Assembly: GCA_023362775.1 (NCBI GenBank)
Contig: JALMGJ010000011.1
Coordinates: 20,324,001 to 20,388,000 of the forward strand
From: Charina bottae
Taxonomy: Eukaryota; Chordata; Lepidosauria; Squamata; Charinaidae
Direction: 5' to 3'
Length of the DNA stretch: 64,000 bases
Shown here: positions 56,401-63,870 of the stretch, one piece after another
How positions within the stretch are numbered: position 1 is the stretch's first letter
How the letters are laid out: every line of letters begins with the position of its first letter
Program-made: the position numbers and the translations under genes
The notes under the pieces: model-generated
What the model was told of the DNA's origin: nothing
What the model saw: only the letters and a program-made list of their open reading frames with translations
The model's database searches: none

Positions 56401-59400
56401 AGATATCCCAGGGTTTAAAAAAAAGGATTAAAAGGCAGCAGCCATAATATTCAAATACACAACAGTCTATTCCAGTTTTTCAAACGTGGCAACTTTAAGA
56501 TGTGTGGACTTCAACTCTGAGAATTCTGGGAGTTGAAGTCCACACATCTTAAGGTTGTCACGTTTGAAAAACACTGGTCTATTTATTCTAGGCAGGACAT
56601 TTATTTTTATCACAGAAATTCTCCCCAGCAATGACAATTGTAGTTTCTCCCATCTTAATGTATCTTTTGCTGCTGAGAAATAGAAGGCTTTTGGAGTTAG
56701 GAGGACATGACCTGAGATTTGGATGGCATGGATATTTGTGGTATGACAAAGCTAAGGTTAATGTAGGTTTTAAAAATCATTATGCTAGAGATGCCATATT
56801 GAGAATATGGAATAGATACAAATCCAGGCTGTGGCCGAAAACACCTTTGTTGCTCTCAGCACAAGAAGCATTTTATAGACGAGAAATAATAGGCAAATAC
56901 AAATGGCTAACTTATAGTGAGATACTAGAGTTTTGTCAAAGGGAATACAAAATAAGACTTCATTCCATGTCTTAACATAGTTATTTTGAAATAACATACA
57001 ATTCATATCTGTCATAGTGATACCCAGATATTTTACTTTCTTCTCAATCTTAAAACCTGTTTTATTCATCAGTTCTGTGATAAAAATGAGTATCCTGCCT
57101 AGAATGATGTTTTTGTTCCAGACAATACCTGTTTTGACAACTGATGCACCATTTAAACAGTGGCAAAAGGATGTATCTAAATTTGTGTGGCAGGGGAAAA
57201 AAACACGAGTTAAATATAAGGTGTTAACAGGATGCAAAGGAAAGAGGAGGATTGGGTTTACCTGATTTGAAATTGTATTTTGCAGCTTGCTGTTTGGTTT
57301 GGATGAAAGAATGGGTGCTGCTGAGAAATAGAAGGCTTTTGGAGTTAGAAGGACATGACCTGAGATTTGGATGGCATGGGTATTTGTGGTATGACAAAGT
57401 CAAGGTTAATGTGGATTTTAAAAATCATTATGTTAGACGTGCCATATTGAGAATATGGAATAGATACAAATCCAGGCTGTGGCCGAAAACACCTTTGTTG
57501 CTCTCAGCACAAGAAGCATGTTATAGACGAGAAATAATAGGCAAATACAAATGGCTAACTTATAGTGAGATACTAGAGTTTTGTCAAAGGGAATACAAAA
57601 TAAAATCAAGAGAAGAACTGATGGCAGAGGGGCATAGTTGCCAATAGTTGTCAATATTTACAGTTATTAGAAAGATTTAAAGAAGACAAAAGAGTTTATC
57701 ATTCTGAACATTTTAAGACTGAGTTTGAAATGGAATTATGTACAAATGATGAACGTGTAATTGCTAAAATGTATAAACTTCTATTGAAATTTGAAATAGA
57801 AAAAGAACAAGTAAGAGAATGTATTATAAAGTGGGCTAGAATTTTTGTTTATAATATATAGATGGAACAATGGGAAAATATATGGTTGAAAGGATTGAAA
57901 TTTACACTATGTTATAATCTTAAAGAGAATTTTTACAAAATGACGTACCGTTGGTATATGTCACCAGAGAAATTGTCTAGAATGTATAAAGGCACTTCAA
58001 ATACATGTTGGGAATGTGAACAACAACAAGGGACATTTTATCATGCTTGGTGGACGTGTGAAAAAGCTAGAAAAATTTGAATTCAAATACATACACTGAT
58101 TCAGAGGATTTTTAAAATTAATATACAACTGAGACCAGAGGTCTTTCTTTGGGGACTGATGGACAAACAGTTGGAAAAAATCCATGGAACTTTGAAGAAG
58201 CTTCTTGGATAAGGAGCGAAACGTTTCCACTGAGAAAATAGAAATCCAGTTGACATGATTCAAGCTACAGACAATTCCACCTGGATGACTGAGAACCTTC
58301 ATCGACCATGGAACTTTGCTTTTGTATATGATAACTGCAGTGAGATTATTTTATGCACAAAGATGGAGAGATTTGGCAATACCGATAATGGAGGAATGGT
58401 TGGTGAAGGTGATGGAACTTGCTGAGATGGCTAAATTGACTTCTTTGATTAGAGGAAAAACCGTATCTACTGTATGTTTATTGCTGACTGGAAACCCCTT
58501 ATGAACTTTTTGCAGAAAACAGAAAAAAATGAACTTATAATTTATGGTTTTGATGATTAGACAGGATAGATTATAGAAAGAAGAGAGCCATTGTAACTTT
58601 AGAGAAAGAGGTAAATTTATCATTGTAATGCTGTAAAGAAGATCGGAAACCACTTCTTTGAATCTTTTTTCTTTCTTTTCTATTTTTCTTTTACTTTTTT
58701 TCCTTTCTTGCACTTTTAGCACTTTTAGCTTTCTCCTTGATTTCTTTCTTTTTCTTTTTTCTTTCTTACTTTGTATTACTTTGTATTGGTTTTTATCTTC
58801 TTTTTAAAAACTTTTAATAAAATTATTTTTTTTAAAAAAGGAAAACACTGGTCTATTCAAACATCCAGGTGAAGCCACAGCACCCTTTAAAGCTGTTACT
58901 TTTCTAGAACACATTAGCACTGAAAAACATGAGTCAGGGTTTGAACAGATGTATGCCCATAGATTATGTGGATGATGAGGGTGATTGCTGTGATTTTTAC
59001 GGTGGGAGCAATAGCTGCCAACACAGAAATAAGATATCGTAAAATTCCAAAACTACAAGTTGTATTAAATGTAACCAGCGTGAATAAAAATGAATGTCTT
59101 TCTGCAATAAGCTCTCTAAATGATGCTGTTGGCATGTTGTGCCATTCAGCGACAGTCACACTGAGCTTTGGAAAGTTCTGGGGTCAAATCTTTGCTCAGA
59201 TGAAAAACTGACTGCGAAATCTTCAGCTAGTCCTTTTTAACCTTATCTCCCTCACAGGGGTGTTATGGGGATAAAGGGAGAAGAACCACAAACATTGGAT
59301 CATTTGGAAGAAATCTGTGACAAAATAAAATGAAATTATGCCCCATCCCAGAAATGTGGTTACTTAAAAACACATTACTCCATAAGTTCCTGGGTGCCTC

Positions 59401-62400
59401 TGGATGGATAGTCATTCCATATTAACACTTTGAGATGCCGCTCTACAGGTAATCCTCGTTTAACAACAATTGGGACTGGCAATTCAGTCGCTAAGTGGAA
59501 AATCACGTGACTGCAACTGTGCTTACAATTTTACTTCAGCTTTCCTTTTTCCCCACTCCCCCACCCTTTGGAATGCTCACCCCGAGCTGGGATAATTAGC
59601 AAGAAGGGAATTAATGTTTACATTCATTGGAGAGGAAGGGATTACAAGAGAGTAAACAGGCACACAATGGGGAATACACATCGAAAGGAATGTGCTAGAG
59701 CCGGTGCTAATGTGGATCTGAGCCCCAAGCACACTAGGCAAACAGCTGGCGCTAGTGCATTCCTTTCGATGTGTATTCCCCATTGTGTGCCCGCTTACTC
59801 TCTTGTAATCCCTTCCTCTCCAATCTCTCCACTCTGCGAGTGGGGGGGGGGGGAGAAAAAAACTGGATCAGGCACAGGACAATGCGTAGTGACTGTAATG
59901 GTGATCACGTGACTCAGCGATGCTGCGAAGATCGTAAATGCGCGCCTTGGTTGTAAAGTTATTTTTTTCAGCACCATCGTAATTTCAAATGGTTGCTGCA
60001 CGAGGCAGTCGGTAAGGGAGGTCTACCTGTACTTTGTTTTATCAAATCCAGGGTTGGCTGGTAGACAAAGAGGTGGAATAAATACAGTAGAGTTGCCAAG
60101 ATTTACCGAAGAAGTTCCAACTCTGCCTCTTTCAGCTGCGCTTGGCAGCAACTCAGGTCAGCCAGGGATCTCTCATGCTCCATCCGTAAGGATTCACGCT
60201 CTCCACTGAGCTCCTCCACGCGGTTGATAAGATGGCGGCGGGCTGCATCCAGAGCGATTCTGTGGACGGGATGGCCAAGGACATAAAGATTTTAAGGCCA
60301 GCGAGGGCTGCAAGGCCCAGAAGGAAGTGCTGAGTCTGAGCCCAACTAAAACACCAGCGGTCTTAGGCGCAGCAGGTCTGAATCTGTGTTTAACAAGGGT
60401 TCTGGCTCTCGTTAATTTAGCAGGGCAAAATAGGTGCTCGGACTTACCGTGCCTCTTGAAGCCGAGTGTTTTCTGCTATCAAGGTTTCTAAGGCATCCCC
60501 TGCAAAGACAGTCAACAAGGACATCGGTGACATCTGCTCTTTAGGCATCCAAATCTGAATTCCCCATAAATTGGAAGTTACAGGGGTTTCGGGGAGTGAC
60601 AACCAAGCTAGGATTCTTGGGGAAGGGAATAAGTCCCAGCAGGGAAAAAATGCAGAAAGAAACATTATATTTACCCTGCAAATCAGCACCGTCATCCATA
60701 TCGGTGAGGAGTTCGGGGCTGAGGCCTGAAACCTCGGCGAAAAGGGAGACCATGTTGCGCTCGAGGGTGGTATTCAAGGGGCTGAGAGACAGACAGACAG
60801 ACAGACAGATAGACAGACAAGAGTCCCCACCCGCCTCCATCCTGCCAATAAGACGCAGTCATGTCTGACACCACACTAAACAGAAATCAGTGAATGGGTG
60901 AGGGATAATGTCTGTGCTGAGGGAGGGTCACTGGAGGAGAATGTGAACTCGGTTGCCCTCAGTATGGCACCTCTTTGTCTACCCCAGAGCTTTCCAAACG
61001 GTGTGTCGCGACACAAAAGTGCGTCGCCTGCGGGGCCCAGATGTGTCGCGTCAAAACCCGGAAGCGCTGATGGCGCGCCACCGGGCCATCAGTGCTTCCG
61101 GGTTTTCCCGCGGCGACACACCAACGGCGGCGCGCAAAAATCCGAAAGTGCCGCAGTCACGGCGGCGCTTCCCGGTTTTCCCGCGGCGACACACGAAAAT
61201 CTGAAAGCGCCGCAGCCACGGCGGCGCGCAAAAACCGAAAGCGGCAGCAGCGCTTCCGGGTTTTTGCGCGCTGCCGCAACAGCAGCACTTCCGGGTTTTC
61301 CCGCGGCGACACACCAACGGCGGTTGGTGTGTCGCCGCGGGAAAACTTTGGAAAGCCCTGGTCTATCCCATGAAGTGGGCAGAAGGAATAACCTTGAGGA
61401 ACAGGAGGAAGAGCCACAACCAAGACAACAGTGAGATAAAAAGAAATCTGAGTCCAGGGCCAAAGCTGTAACCTGAGAAAGCATCTTAGACAAGACCCAA
61501 GCACATTGAGACTGGCAAAACTGTTGTCAGCCCTCCAAAAAAGACCAAACTTGGAAACCAAAAACACACAAGCTAATACAGTATTACTTTTATTATAAGG
61601 TTACAGTAACAGAATCTTGCAAGTCTCAATGCGCTCCCCCACTCCCTAATCTTCGTGAAAACTAGCAAGGGTCATGTCTGAGACGCTTTCTCAAATTACA
61701 TTTCTGTCCTGGACTCAGATTTCCTTTATCTGACTGTCATCTTGGTGCAGCCTTTCCTCCTGCTCTTCAGGGTTATTCCTTCCTCCCATTACATCCCAAG
61801 ACTGCAATGTTTTCAAAACAGCAGCTGCAGAAGAGACATGTGAAGGGAGAGAAGCTGCCTGTCTGGCTATCAAACTCAGTGGTACATGATCCTCCAAAGC
61901 AGAAATTAGGATGCCTAGAAGAGCTAACTCTCCTTCAAATGACAGCATCAGTAGGGTGAAGAGGAGACCGGAAATGGCAGAAGATTGAGGATGGTAAGAT
62001 CATGCTGAGTTTAAGATGGCAGGAAAGAAAGGCCTAGGTGTTTTCTTATTCCATTGGAGAAGTATCTCTAGTCAGGTGTATACTAATTATAGTTTCCCAA
62101 CTTGTGCTTTCTGCTCAGAGGTAGTAAATACATTCCCTTACCTGCTTTGCATTTGGGGGTCAGATCTGAGTTCTGGAGCAGAACTTAAAAGGTCATCCAA
62201 GTCAAAGCAATGCTGAGTAGGAGAAGCTGATGAGAGAAGAAAAGGAAGACCACAACAGATGTTATTATTCTTATTGAATATTATCCCTAATTATCTCCCT
62301 AATCTTTAGGAACTTGGATACTTCCTTGCAAGCAAGCTTGATGGAACTCCCTAGATTTAATTAAGGATGTGTAAAACACCAGTAGAGAGAAAAAAAGTTC

Positions 62401-63350
62401 CGGCCCAACCCTCTTGCTTTCATTTGCACGAGCCTTTACCCCTAAAGGGAGATTCGACAGGGGTCCCACAGTGGCTCCTAACCCAAACTTACACAGCTTT
62501 TTAGAACTCTACTATCCATACATGCATCCTGCAACTAATACAAAGCTGGCATATGTGGCTTCCAATCAAAATCAGCGGAGCATACTTTGGGTATAGAGAA
62601 GGTCCCGACTTCATTTTTTTGGCTGTTGTGGGAGCACAGGTGGGGAAGGATCTCTCCCAGGGGCCTTTGGGAGATACAGCAAAGCAGATAAGAGCACAGT
62701 GTTGCCGACTGAGGCACAAGCAATAACCGGCTTGCTTCAGCCCTCTTCACCTTCTGACACCCCAACAGATTATCCCTGAGCAAAAGTAATCCTCAGCAGG
62801 AAAAAAAGGCTGACCCTAATAAAGCCAGCTGAGTGACTTTGGGCCAATTACTTTCTCTCAGCCCCAGGAAGAAGGCGGCAGTGGCCAACCACTTCTGAAA
62901 AACCTTGCCAAGAAAACATCAGGGACTTGTCTTAGTCTACTTGGAACAACACTCCATTTTGGGATAAAAACTGATCCTACCAAAGGGAGACAGATAAAAT
63001 CTCCTCCATACCATCCTTTTCTGGCTGGGTGTCCATTTCCTGTGCCAAGGGGAAAGCATTTCTTTCTGCAATTTTCTGGGGTGTTTTCTCTGAATGAGAA
63101 AGCTCATTCCTTTCTCCATGTTCCTAAAAAGATCCAGCAGATTGAGAGAGAAACAGAATTGGTCTTGTGGCTTCCCTTAATACCCCCGTTTCTCACCACT
63201 CTTCTTAGCTATCACTGCTGCCATCTGCTTACAATTTTGCGGAGCGTAGCCCACAACCCCAATCCCCGTACCACTGGGGACTCGGGAGGCCTGAAGTCTG
63301 AGGTGCTTGACAGAAACTGTTGAGGTACACGAACTGGTGGGGGCTTCAGC
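39528..63350 (-). CDS. JIP3/JIP4-family scaffold protein, possible third paralogue
   Basis: Twenty-three exons (63350 down to 39528, 2500 nt) join in one frame to 832 aa, and every junction agrees in phase. The family (MAPK8IP3, SPAG9) links kinesin-1, dynactin and JNK-pathway kinases on vesicles and binds RAB proteins. Visible parts in order are an acidic linker, [10 protein letters not shown], a leucine-zipper coiled coil, and the RH2 motif ([27 protein letters not shown]). Then come [18 protein letters not shown] and a C-terminal WD40-like propeller ([92 protein letters not shown]). The end is [11 protein letters not shown]. The RH1 exons lie beyond the window. It appears shorter than mammalian JIP3/JIP4 (about 1,320-1,340 aa). 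I leave the symbol blank because it matches neither paralogue clearly and its neighbours differ from those of both human genes. Confidence 0.9.
39851..39967 (-). CDS. JIP-family exon 22 (in window)
   Basis: Acceptor TTCATTATTCTAG and donor GTAAGC, phases 1 to 1. It encodes [16 protein letters not shown], matching the SGGEGYIDFR motif of the family. Confidence 0.92.
40483..40536. repeat. (CCAA)n microsatellite
   Basis: About twelve uninterrupted CCAA units followed by AATAAATAA. Confidence 0.95.
41370..41527. repeat. (TG)n and (AAAT)n microsatellites
   Basis: TG repeats (to about 41445) and eight AAAT units (41496-41527) flank a short LINE-tail-like piece (gaaatgggcggtacagaaatgtg). Confidence 0.9.
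41555..41963. mobile_element. Tc1/mariner-like MITE
   Basis: The ends CAGGTAGTTCTC and GGACTGCCTG lie between TA dinucleotides. It is about 409 bp and in the opposite orientation to the copy at 28565. Confidence 0.7.
42246..42365 (-). CDS. JIP-family exon 21 (in window)
   Basis: Acceptor TTTCTCTACAG and a weaker donor GTAGTC, phases 1 to 1. It encodes [20 protein letters not shown] and [10 protein letters not shown], aligned with [20 protein letters not shown] of JIP4. The long single open frame across this and the next exon is in a different reading for this part. Confidence 0.92.
42452..42562 (-). CDS. JIP-family exon 20 (in window)
   Basis: Acceptor CTTCCCCATCCTCCAG and donor GTAAGC, phases 1 to 1. 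It encodes [20 protein letters not shown] and IISVPFVS (JIP4: NRLWVGTGNGVIISIPL). Confidence 0.95.
43161..43332 (-). CDS. JIP-family exon 19 (in window)
   Basis: Acceptor TTCCTTCCCCTCAG and donor GTGAGC, phases 0 to 1. It encodes [30 protein letters not shown] and [10 protein letters not shown], the most conserved propeller segment of the family. Confidence 0.95.
43853..44255. mobile_element. Tc1/mariner-like MITE, best-preserved ends
   Basis: The ends CAGGTAGTCCTCGACTTACG and CGTAAGTCAAGGACTACCTG show a 24-bp inverted repeat with few mismatches. The site is TA on both sides. Confidence 0.8.
44992..45641. mobile_element. GC-rich DNA transposon with internal promoter-like repeats
   Basis: A 9-bp duplication (actggtaac) at 44983-44991 and 45642-45650 brackets ends TGGGCTGACCATACGTCCC and ATATGGTCAGTCT. 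The interior is GC-rich, with two long near-repeats (about 45207-45330, 45385-45510), each with TTCCGGGTTCCC, CCAATCAG and CCGCCCCCGCCCA. Long open frames (for example 45075-45800) are artefacts of composition. Confidence 0.75.
45803..46073. mobile_element. CpG-rich hAT MITE (family G) with perfect TSD
   Basis: Perfect octamers tgctagat lie at 45795-45802 and 46074-46081. Length and order are as in the copy at 17815. Confidence 0.92.
46291..46439 (-). CDS. JIP-family exon 18 (in window)
   Basis: Acceptor TCTTCTCTTAG and donor GTGAGC, phases 1 to 0. It encodes [45 protein letters not shown] (JIP4: KVWCGYRNKIYVVQP). Confidence 0.95.
46837..46904 (-). CDS. JIP-family exon 17 (in window)
   Basis: Acceptor CTGTCTGTTCCAG and donor GTATGG, phases 2 to 1. 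It encodes [19 protein letters not shown]. Confidence 0.95.
47039..47119 (-). CDS. JIP-family exon 16 (in window)
   Basis: Acceptor CTGCTTTGCAG and donor GTGAGT, phases 2 to 2. It encodes [20 protein letters not shown] and EAVHCI (JIP4: LYVHSSVAQWRKCLHSIKLK). Confidence 0.95.
47513..47663 (-). CDS. JIP-family exon 15 (in window)
   Basis: Acceptor TCTTCTTCTATAG and donor GTAATT, phases 1 to 2. An acidic linker ([16 protein letters not shown]) leads to [14 protein letters not shown]. The linker is far shorter than in human JIP4. Confidence 0.88.
47953..48246. mobile_element. CpG-rich hAT MITE (family G), variant
   Basis: The ends CACAGCTTTCCAAAC and TTTGGAAAGCCCTG have flanks ccttagac and ccttaaac (7 of 8). 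Its interior differs from the 17815 type (gtcgcctgcggggcccaggt), like the copy at 60985. Confidence 0.8.
48255..49020. other. Intron stretch, nothing identified
   Basis: No exon or element ends were recognised. A short duplicated phrase (cctatctaccagg) occurs at its right end next to the SINE. Confidence 0.3.
49022..49369 (+). mobile_element. Sauria-type SINE, full head
   Basis: It has the complete tRNA-like head (GGTGGCTCAGCGGGTAAGATG, B box GGTTCGAATCC), the body and a (TTTACC)n tail of four units. The 14-mer tttacccagggctt precedes (48969-48982) and follows it, so the insertion may have included about 40 bp of extra 5' sequence. Confidence 0.8.
49524..49686 (-). CDS. JIP-family exon 14 (in window)
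   Basis: Acceptor TTCATTTCCTTTCAG and donor GTCAGT, phases 0 to 1. It encodes [20 protein letters not shown] and [10 protein letters not shown] (JIP4: LVWICTSTHSATKVLIID ... HVLCIASVPG). Confidence 0.94.
50263..50316 (-). CDS. JIP-family exon 13 (in window)
   Basis: A 54-nt exon with acceptor CTCTCTCATTGCAG and donor GTAAGC, phase 0 both ends. It encodes [18 protein letters not shown]. In JIP4 about 50 residues (including a coiled segment) follow before the next block; here the next exon joins directly in phase. Confidence 0.9.
50489..50981. mobile_element. hAT element with internal minisatellite
   Basis: The ends CCAGAGCTTTCCAAAC and GTTTGGAAAGCTCTG lie between perfect octamers ctataggc (50481-50488, 50982-50989). 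The interior (50570-50910) repeats ggcacaaggcaggcactagg, acctgc, ggaatc and cagcaggtttggaggcagca in alternating units of two lengths. It shares termini with family G but not its interior. Confidence 0.88.
51332..51415 (-). CDS. JIP-family exon 12 (in window)
   Basis: Acceptor CATTTTGCTGCAG and donor GTGATG, phase 0 both ends. It encodes [18 protein letters not shown] (JIP4: VPVYLRPLDEKDTSMK). Confidence 0.92.
51987..52104 (-). CDS. JIP-family exon 11 (in window)
   Basis: The acceptor at GTTTAACACAG (not the nearer CCCCACAG) gives the required phase 2. Donor GTGAGC. It encodes [20 protein letters not shown] and RAQIHGWS (JIP4: KREQYRQVKAHVQKEDGRVQAFGWS). Confidence 0.92.
52448..52597 (-). CDS. 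JIP-family exon 10 (in window)
   Basis: Acceptor CCACCCCGGCAG and donor GTAAGT, phases 2 to 2. A Ser/Pro-rich linker ([20 protein letters not shown]) gives a possible phosphorylated segment. Confidence 0.85.
52846..53342 (+). mobile_element. LINE 3' fragment with ORF end and tail
   Basis: It encodes [32 protein letters not shown] and [16 protein letters not shown], followed by an AT-rich 3' UTR and aaactgccaagagtc...AAATAAATAAAT tail. It is antisense to the JIP-family gene. Confidence 0.7.
53540..53593 (-). CDS. JIP-family exon 9 (in window)
   Basis: A 54-nt exon with acceptor TTTCTTCTTAG and donor GTAGGT, phases 2 to 2. It encodes [17 protein letters not shown], aligned with ASRENPAMQEKKRSSIWQ of JIP4. 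Confidence 0.92.
53724..53952 (-). mobile_element. tRNA-SINE family 2, nearly full
   Basis: A perfect 11-bp duplication (gattctattct) lies at 53713-53723 and 53953-53963. On the minus strand it starts gaaccagttcggtgtagtgg, contains the B-box-like ttctagtccc, and ends ...attgaacggatt with a poly(A) tail. Confidence 0.85.
54020..54154. mobile_element. Short palindromic hAT MITE with perfect TSD
   Basis: A 135-bp near-perfect hairpin runs from CAGTGTTTCTGAACCTTGG to CCAAGGTTCAGAAACACTG. Perfect octamers gactagag lie at 54012-54019 and 54155-54162. Confidence 0.92.
54165..54990. other. Intron stretch, nothing identified
   Basis: AT-rich sequence. A 127-residue plus-strand open frame (54323-54706) has no recognisable peptide and no conserved flanks. 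Confidence 0.3.
54996..55333 (-). mobile_element. Sauria-type SINE
   Basis: On the minus strand it runs from GGCGTGGTGGCTCAGCGGGT (tRNA-like head) through the B box GGTTCGAATCC to the AGTCGGACACGACTG tail and TTTACC end. It is nearly full-length and in sense orientation with the JIP-family gene. Confidence 0.82.
55780..55910 (-). CDS. JIP-family exon 8: RH2 motif
   Basis: Acceptor TTTCCTCAACAG and donor GTGAGC, phases 0 to 2. It encodes [20 protein letters not shown] and [14 protein letters not shown], the RILP-homology-2 helix that binds RABs in JIP3/4. One visible change is Arg for the usual Trp in AVRWTE. Confidence 0.96.
56207..56255 (-). CDS. JIP-family exon 7 (in window)
   Basis: A 49-nt exon with acceptor TTTGAATTTCAG and donor GTAACT, phases 2 to 0. 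It encodes [16 protein letters not shown], corresponding to the end of the coiled coil before RH2. Confidence 0.85.
56473..56576. mobile_element. Short palindromic hAT MITE
   Basis: A 104-bp hairpin has ends CAGTTTTTCAAACGTGGC and GTCACGTTTGAAAAACACTG. Octamers gtctattc and gtctattt flank it. The L1 at 56584 inserted across its right edge. Confidence 0.85.
56584..58841 (+). mobile_element. 5'-truncated, rearranged L1 LINE
   Basis: A 16-bp duplication (aaaacactggtctatt) lies at 56568-56583 and 58842-58857. The plus strand encodes the L1 ORF2 C-terminal region: [47 protein letters not shown] and [18 protein letters not shown]. The element ends AATAAAATT with an A-rich tail. Segment 56958-57085 is inverted (minus strand encodes [14 protein letters not shown]). 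About 287 bp (56671-56957) is a second direct copy of 57316-57604. Frames are broken in several places. Confidence 0.85.
58195..58305 (+). mobile_element. 111-bp hammerhead-bearing insertion nested in L1
   Basis: A perfect 13-bp duplication (ccatggaactttg) lies at 58182-58194 and 58306-58318. The insert starts AAGAAGC, so the CTG of the core is replaced by target-derived TTG. It continues with the stem-loop, GAAACGTTTCC and the tail ending ggatgactgagaaccttcat. It is younger than the L1 it interrupts. Confidence 0.75.
58860..59440. other. Intron stretch, nothing identified
   Basis: No exon or element boundary was recognised between the L1 and the next MITE. Confidence 0.3.
59445..60029. mobile_element. 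Tc1/mariner-like MITE carrying a hairpin
   Basis: The ends CAGGTAATCCTCG and GGTCTACCTG lie between TA dinucleotides. Its middle is replaced by an inverted repeat with roughly 65-nt arms (about 59629-59694 and 59757-59823). Confidence 0.6.
60107..60259 (-). CDS. JIP-family exon 6: leucine-zipper coiled coil
   Basis: Acceptor CATCCCGTCCACAG and donor GTAAAT, phases 2 to 2. It encodes [20 protein letters not shown] and [12 protein letters not shown], matching the LZII coiled coil (kinesin light chain/ARF6-binding region in JIP3/4). Confidence 0.93.
60448..60499 (-). CDS. JIP-family exon 5: coiled-coil start
   Basis: Acceptor CTGTCTTTGCAG and donor GTAAGT, phases 1 to 2. It encodes [16 protein letters not shown] (JIP4: REVENLILENTQLLET). 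Confidence 0.93.
60675..60781 (-). CDS. JIP-family exon 4 (in window)
   Basis: The acceptor lies directly after a (CTGT)n tract (minus strand). Donor GTAAAT, phases 2 to 1. It encodes [20 protein letters not shown] and DLQG (JIP4: LFEELSSAGSGLIGDVDEGADLLG). Confidence 0.93.
60782..60822. repeat. (GACA)n microsatellite in a splice acceptor
   Basis: Seven or eight GACA units (one GATA). On the transcript strand these read CTGT and form the pyrimidine tract ending ...CTGTCTCTCAG at the exon 4 acceptor. Confidence 0.9.
60985..61360. mobile_element. CpG-rich hAT MITE (family G), long variant
   Basis: The ends CAGAGCTTTCCAAAC and TTTGGAAAGCCCTG have flanks gtctaccc and gtctatcc (7 of 8). It combines the left interior of the 47953 type with the right interior of the 17815 type. 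Confidence 0.85.
61370..62141. other. Intron stretch, nothing identified
   Basis: No exon with consistent phase was found between the MITE and exon 3. Confidence 0.35.
62142..62226 (-). CDS. JIP-family exon 3 (in window)
   Basis: The acceptor TTTTCTTCTCTCATCAG is preferred over a nearer TCAG because only it fits phase 1. Donor GTAAGG, exit phase 2. It encodes [20 protein letters not shown], an acidic linker. Confidence 0.82.
62813..62945 (+). mobile_element. Fragment of tRNA-SINE family 2
   Basis: It contains gactttgggccaattacttt, ctcagccccaggaagaaggc and accttgccaagaaaac. The head and tail are missing. Confidence 0.55.
63012..63123 (-). CDS. JIP-family exon 2 (in window)
   Basis: Acceptor CTTTTTAG and donor GTATGG, phases 0 to 1. 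It encodes [20 protein letters not shown] and [15 protein letters not shown]. The peptide is not conserved enough to recognise; it is accepted because its phases bridge both neighbours. Confidence 0.65.
63233..63350 (-). CDS. JIP-family exon 1 (in window, 5' partial gene)
   Basis: Acceptor TCTCTCAATGAACAG and donor GTAAGC, phases 2 to 0. It encodes [20 protein letters not shown] and [12 protein letters not shown]. An overlapping frame is also open, but the phase of the next exon supports this one. Confidence 0.65.
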
Positions 63351-63835
63351 CTGTTCATTGAGAGACAAAAAAGAAAAAGATCTTGATTTTCTCATGACTG
63401 CATCAGGCTGTTTAAATGCCTCAGAAAAGCTATGTCAGCCAATGCCATTTCTTACCCCTTCCACTCTACGTTAAAGCAGCTAGCTAAAATAATCTAAAAC
63501 CACCAATGTGGTTAAAATAGACACACACTATACCCCACTCCCCCCAAATATTAAAAAATAAGGGGCACCAATATCATACACTGAATAAAAGTTAATTGCT
63601 ATTGTTAACTGCCCGGGAGACTTTATTGTTATCTTTTTAAAAGGCAAAGGGAAGGCAACTACTAGCCAGATTTGAAGGAAACAGGGTAAACTTGTCGCCA
63701 AACAGGCTTTCTTTGTAACACTCTGCATTACTCTGACTTTTGAAGGCAGTTGGGGAAGAAATCAGTCGCAACCTATCTCCACCGTCTTTTGGGAACAGCT
63801 GGTTTTCACAGCTGTGGAGGTGGGCAAGTAAATGT

Positions 63836-63837
<2 letters not shown>

Positions 63838-63867
<30 letters not shown>
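63838..63867. repeat. (CA)n microsatellite
   Basis: Fifteen CA units. Confidence 0.95.

Positions 63868-63870
<3 letters not shown>

Noticed and set aside
63773..63811. Possible 39-nt exon upstream of JIP-family exon 1
   Set aside because: The phases would fit, but the donor (GTTGCG) is poor and the peptide is too short to judge.
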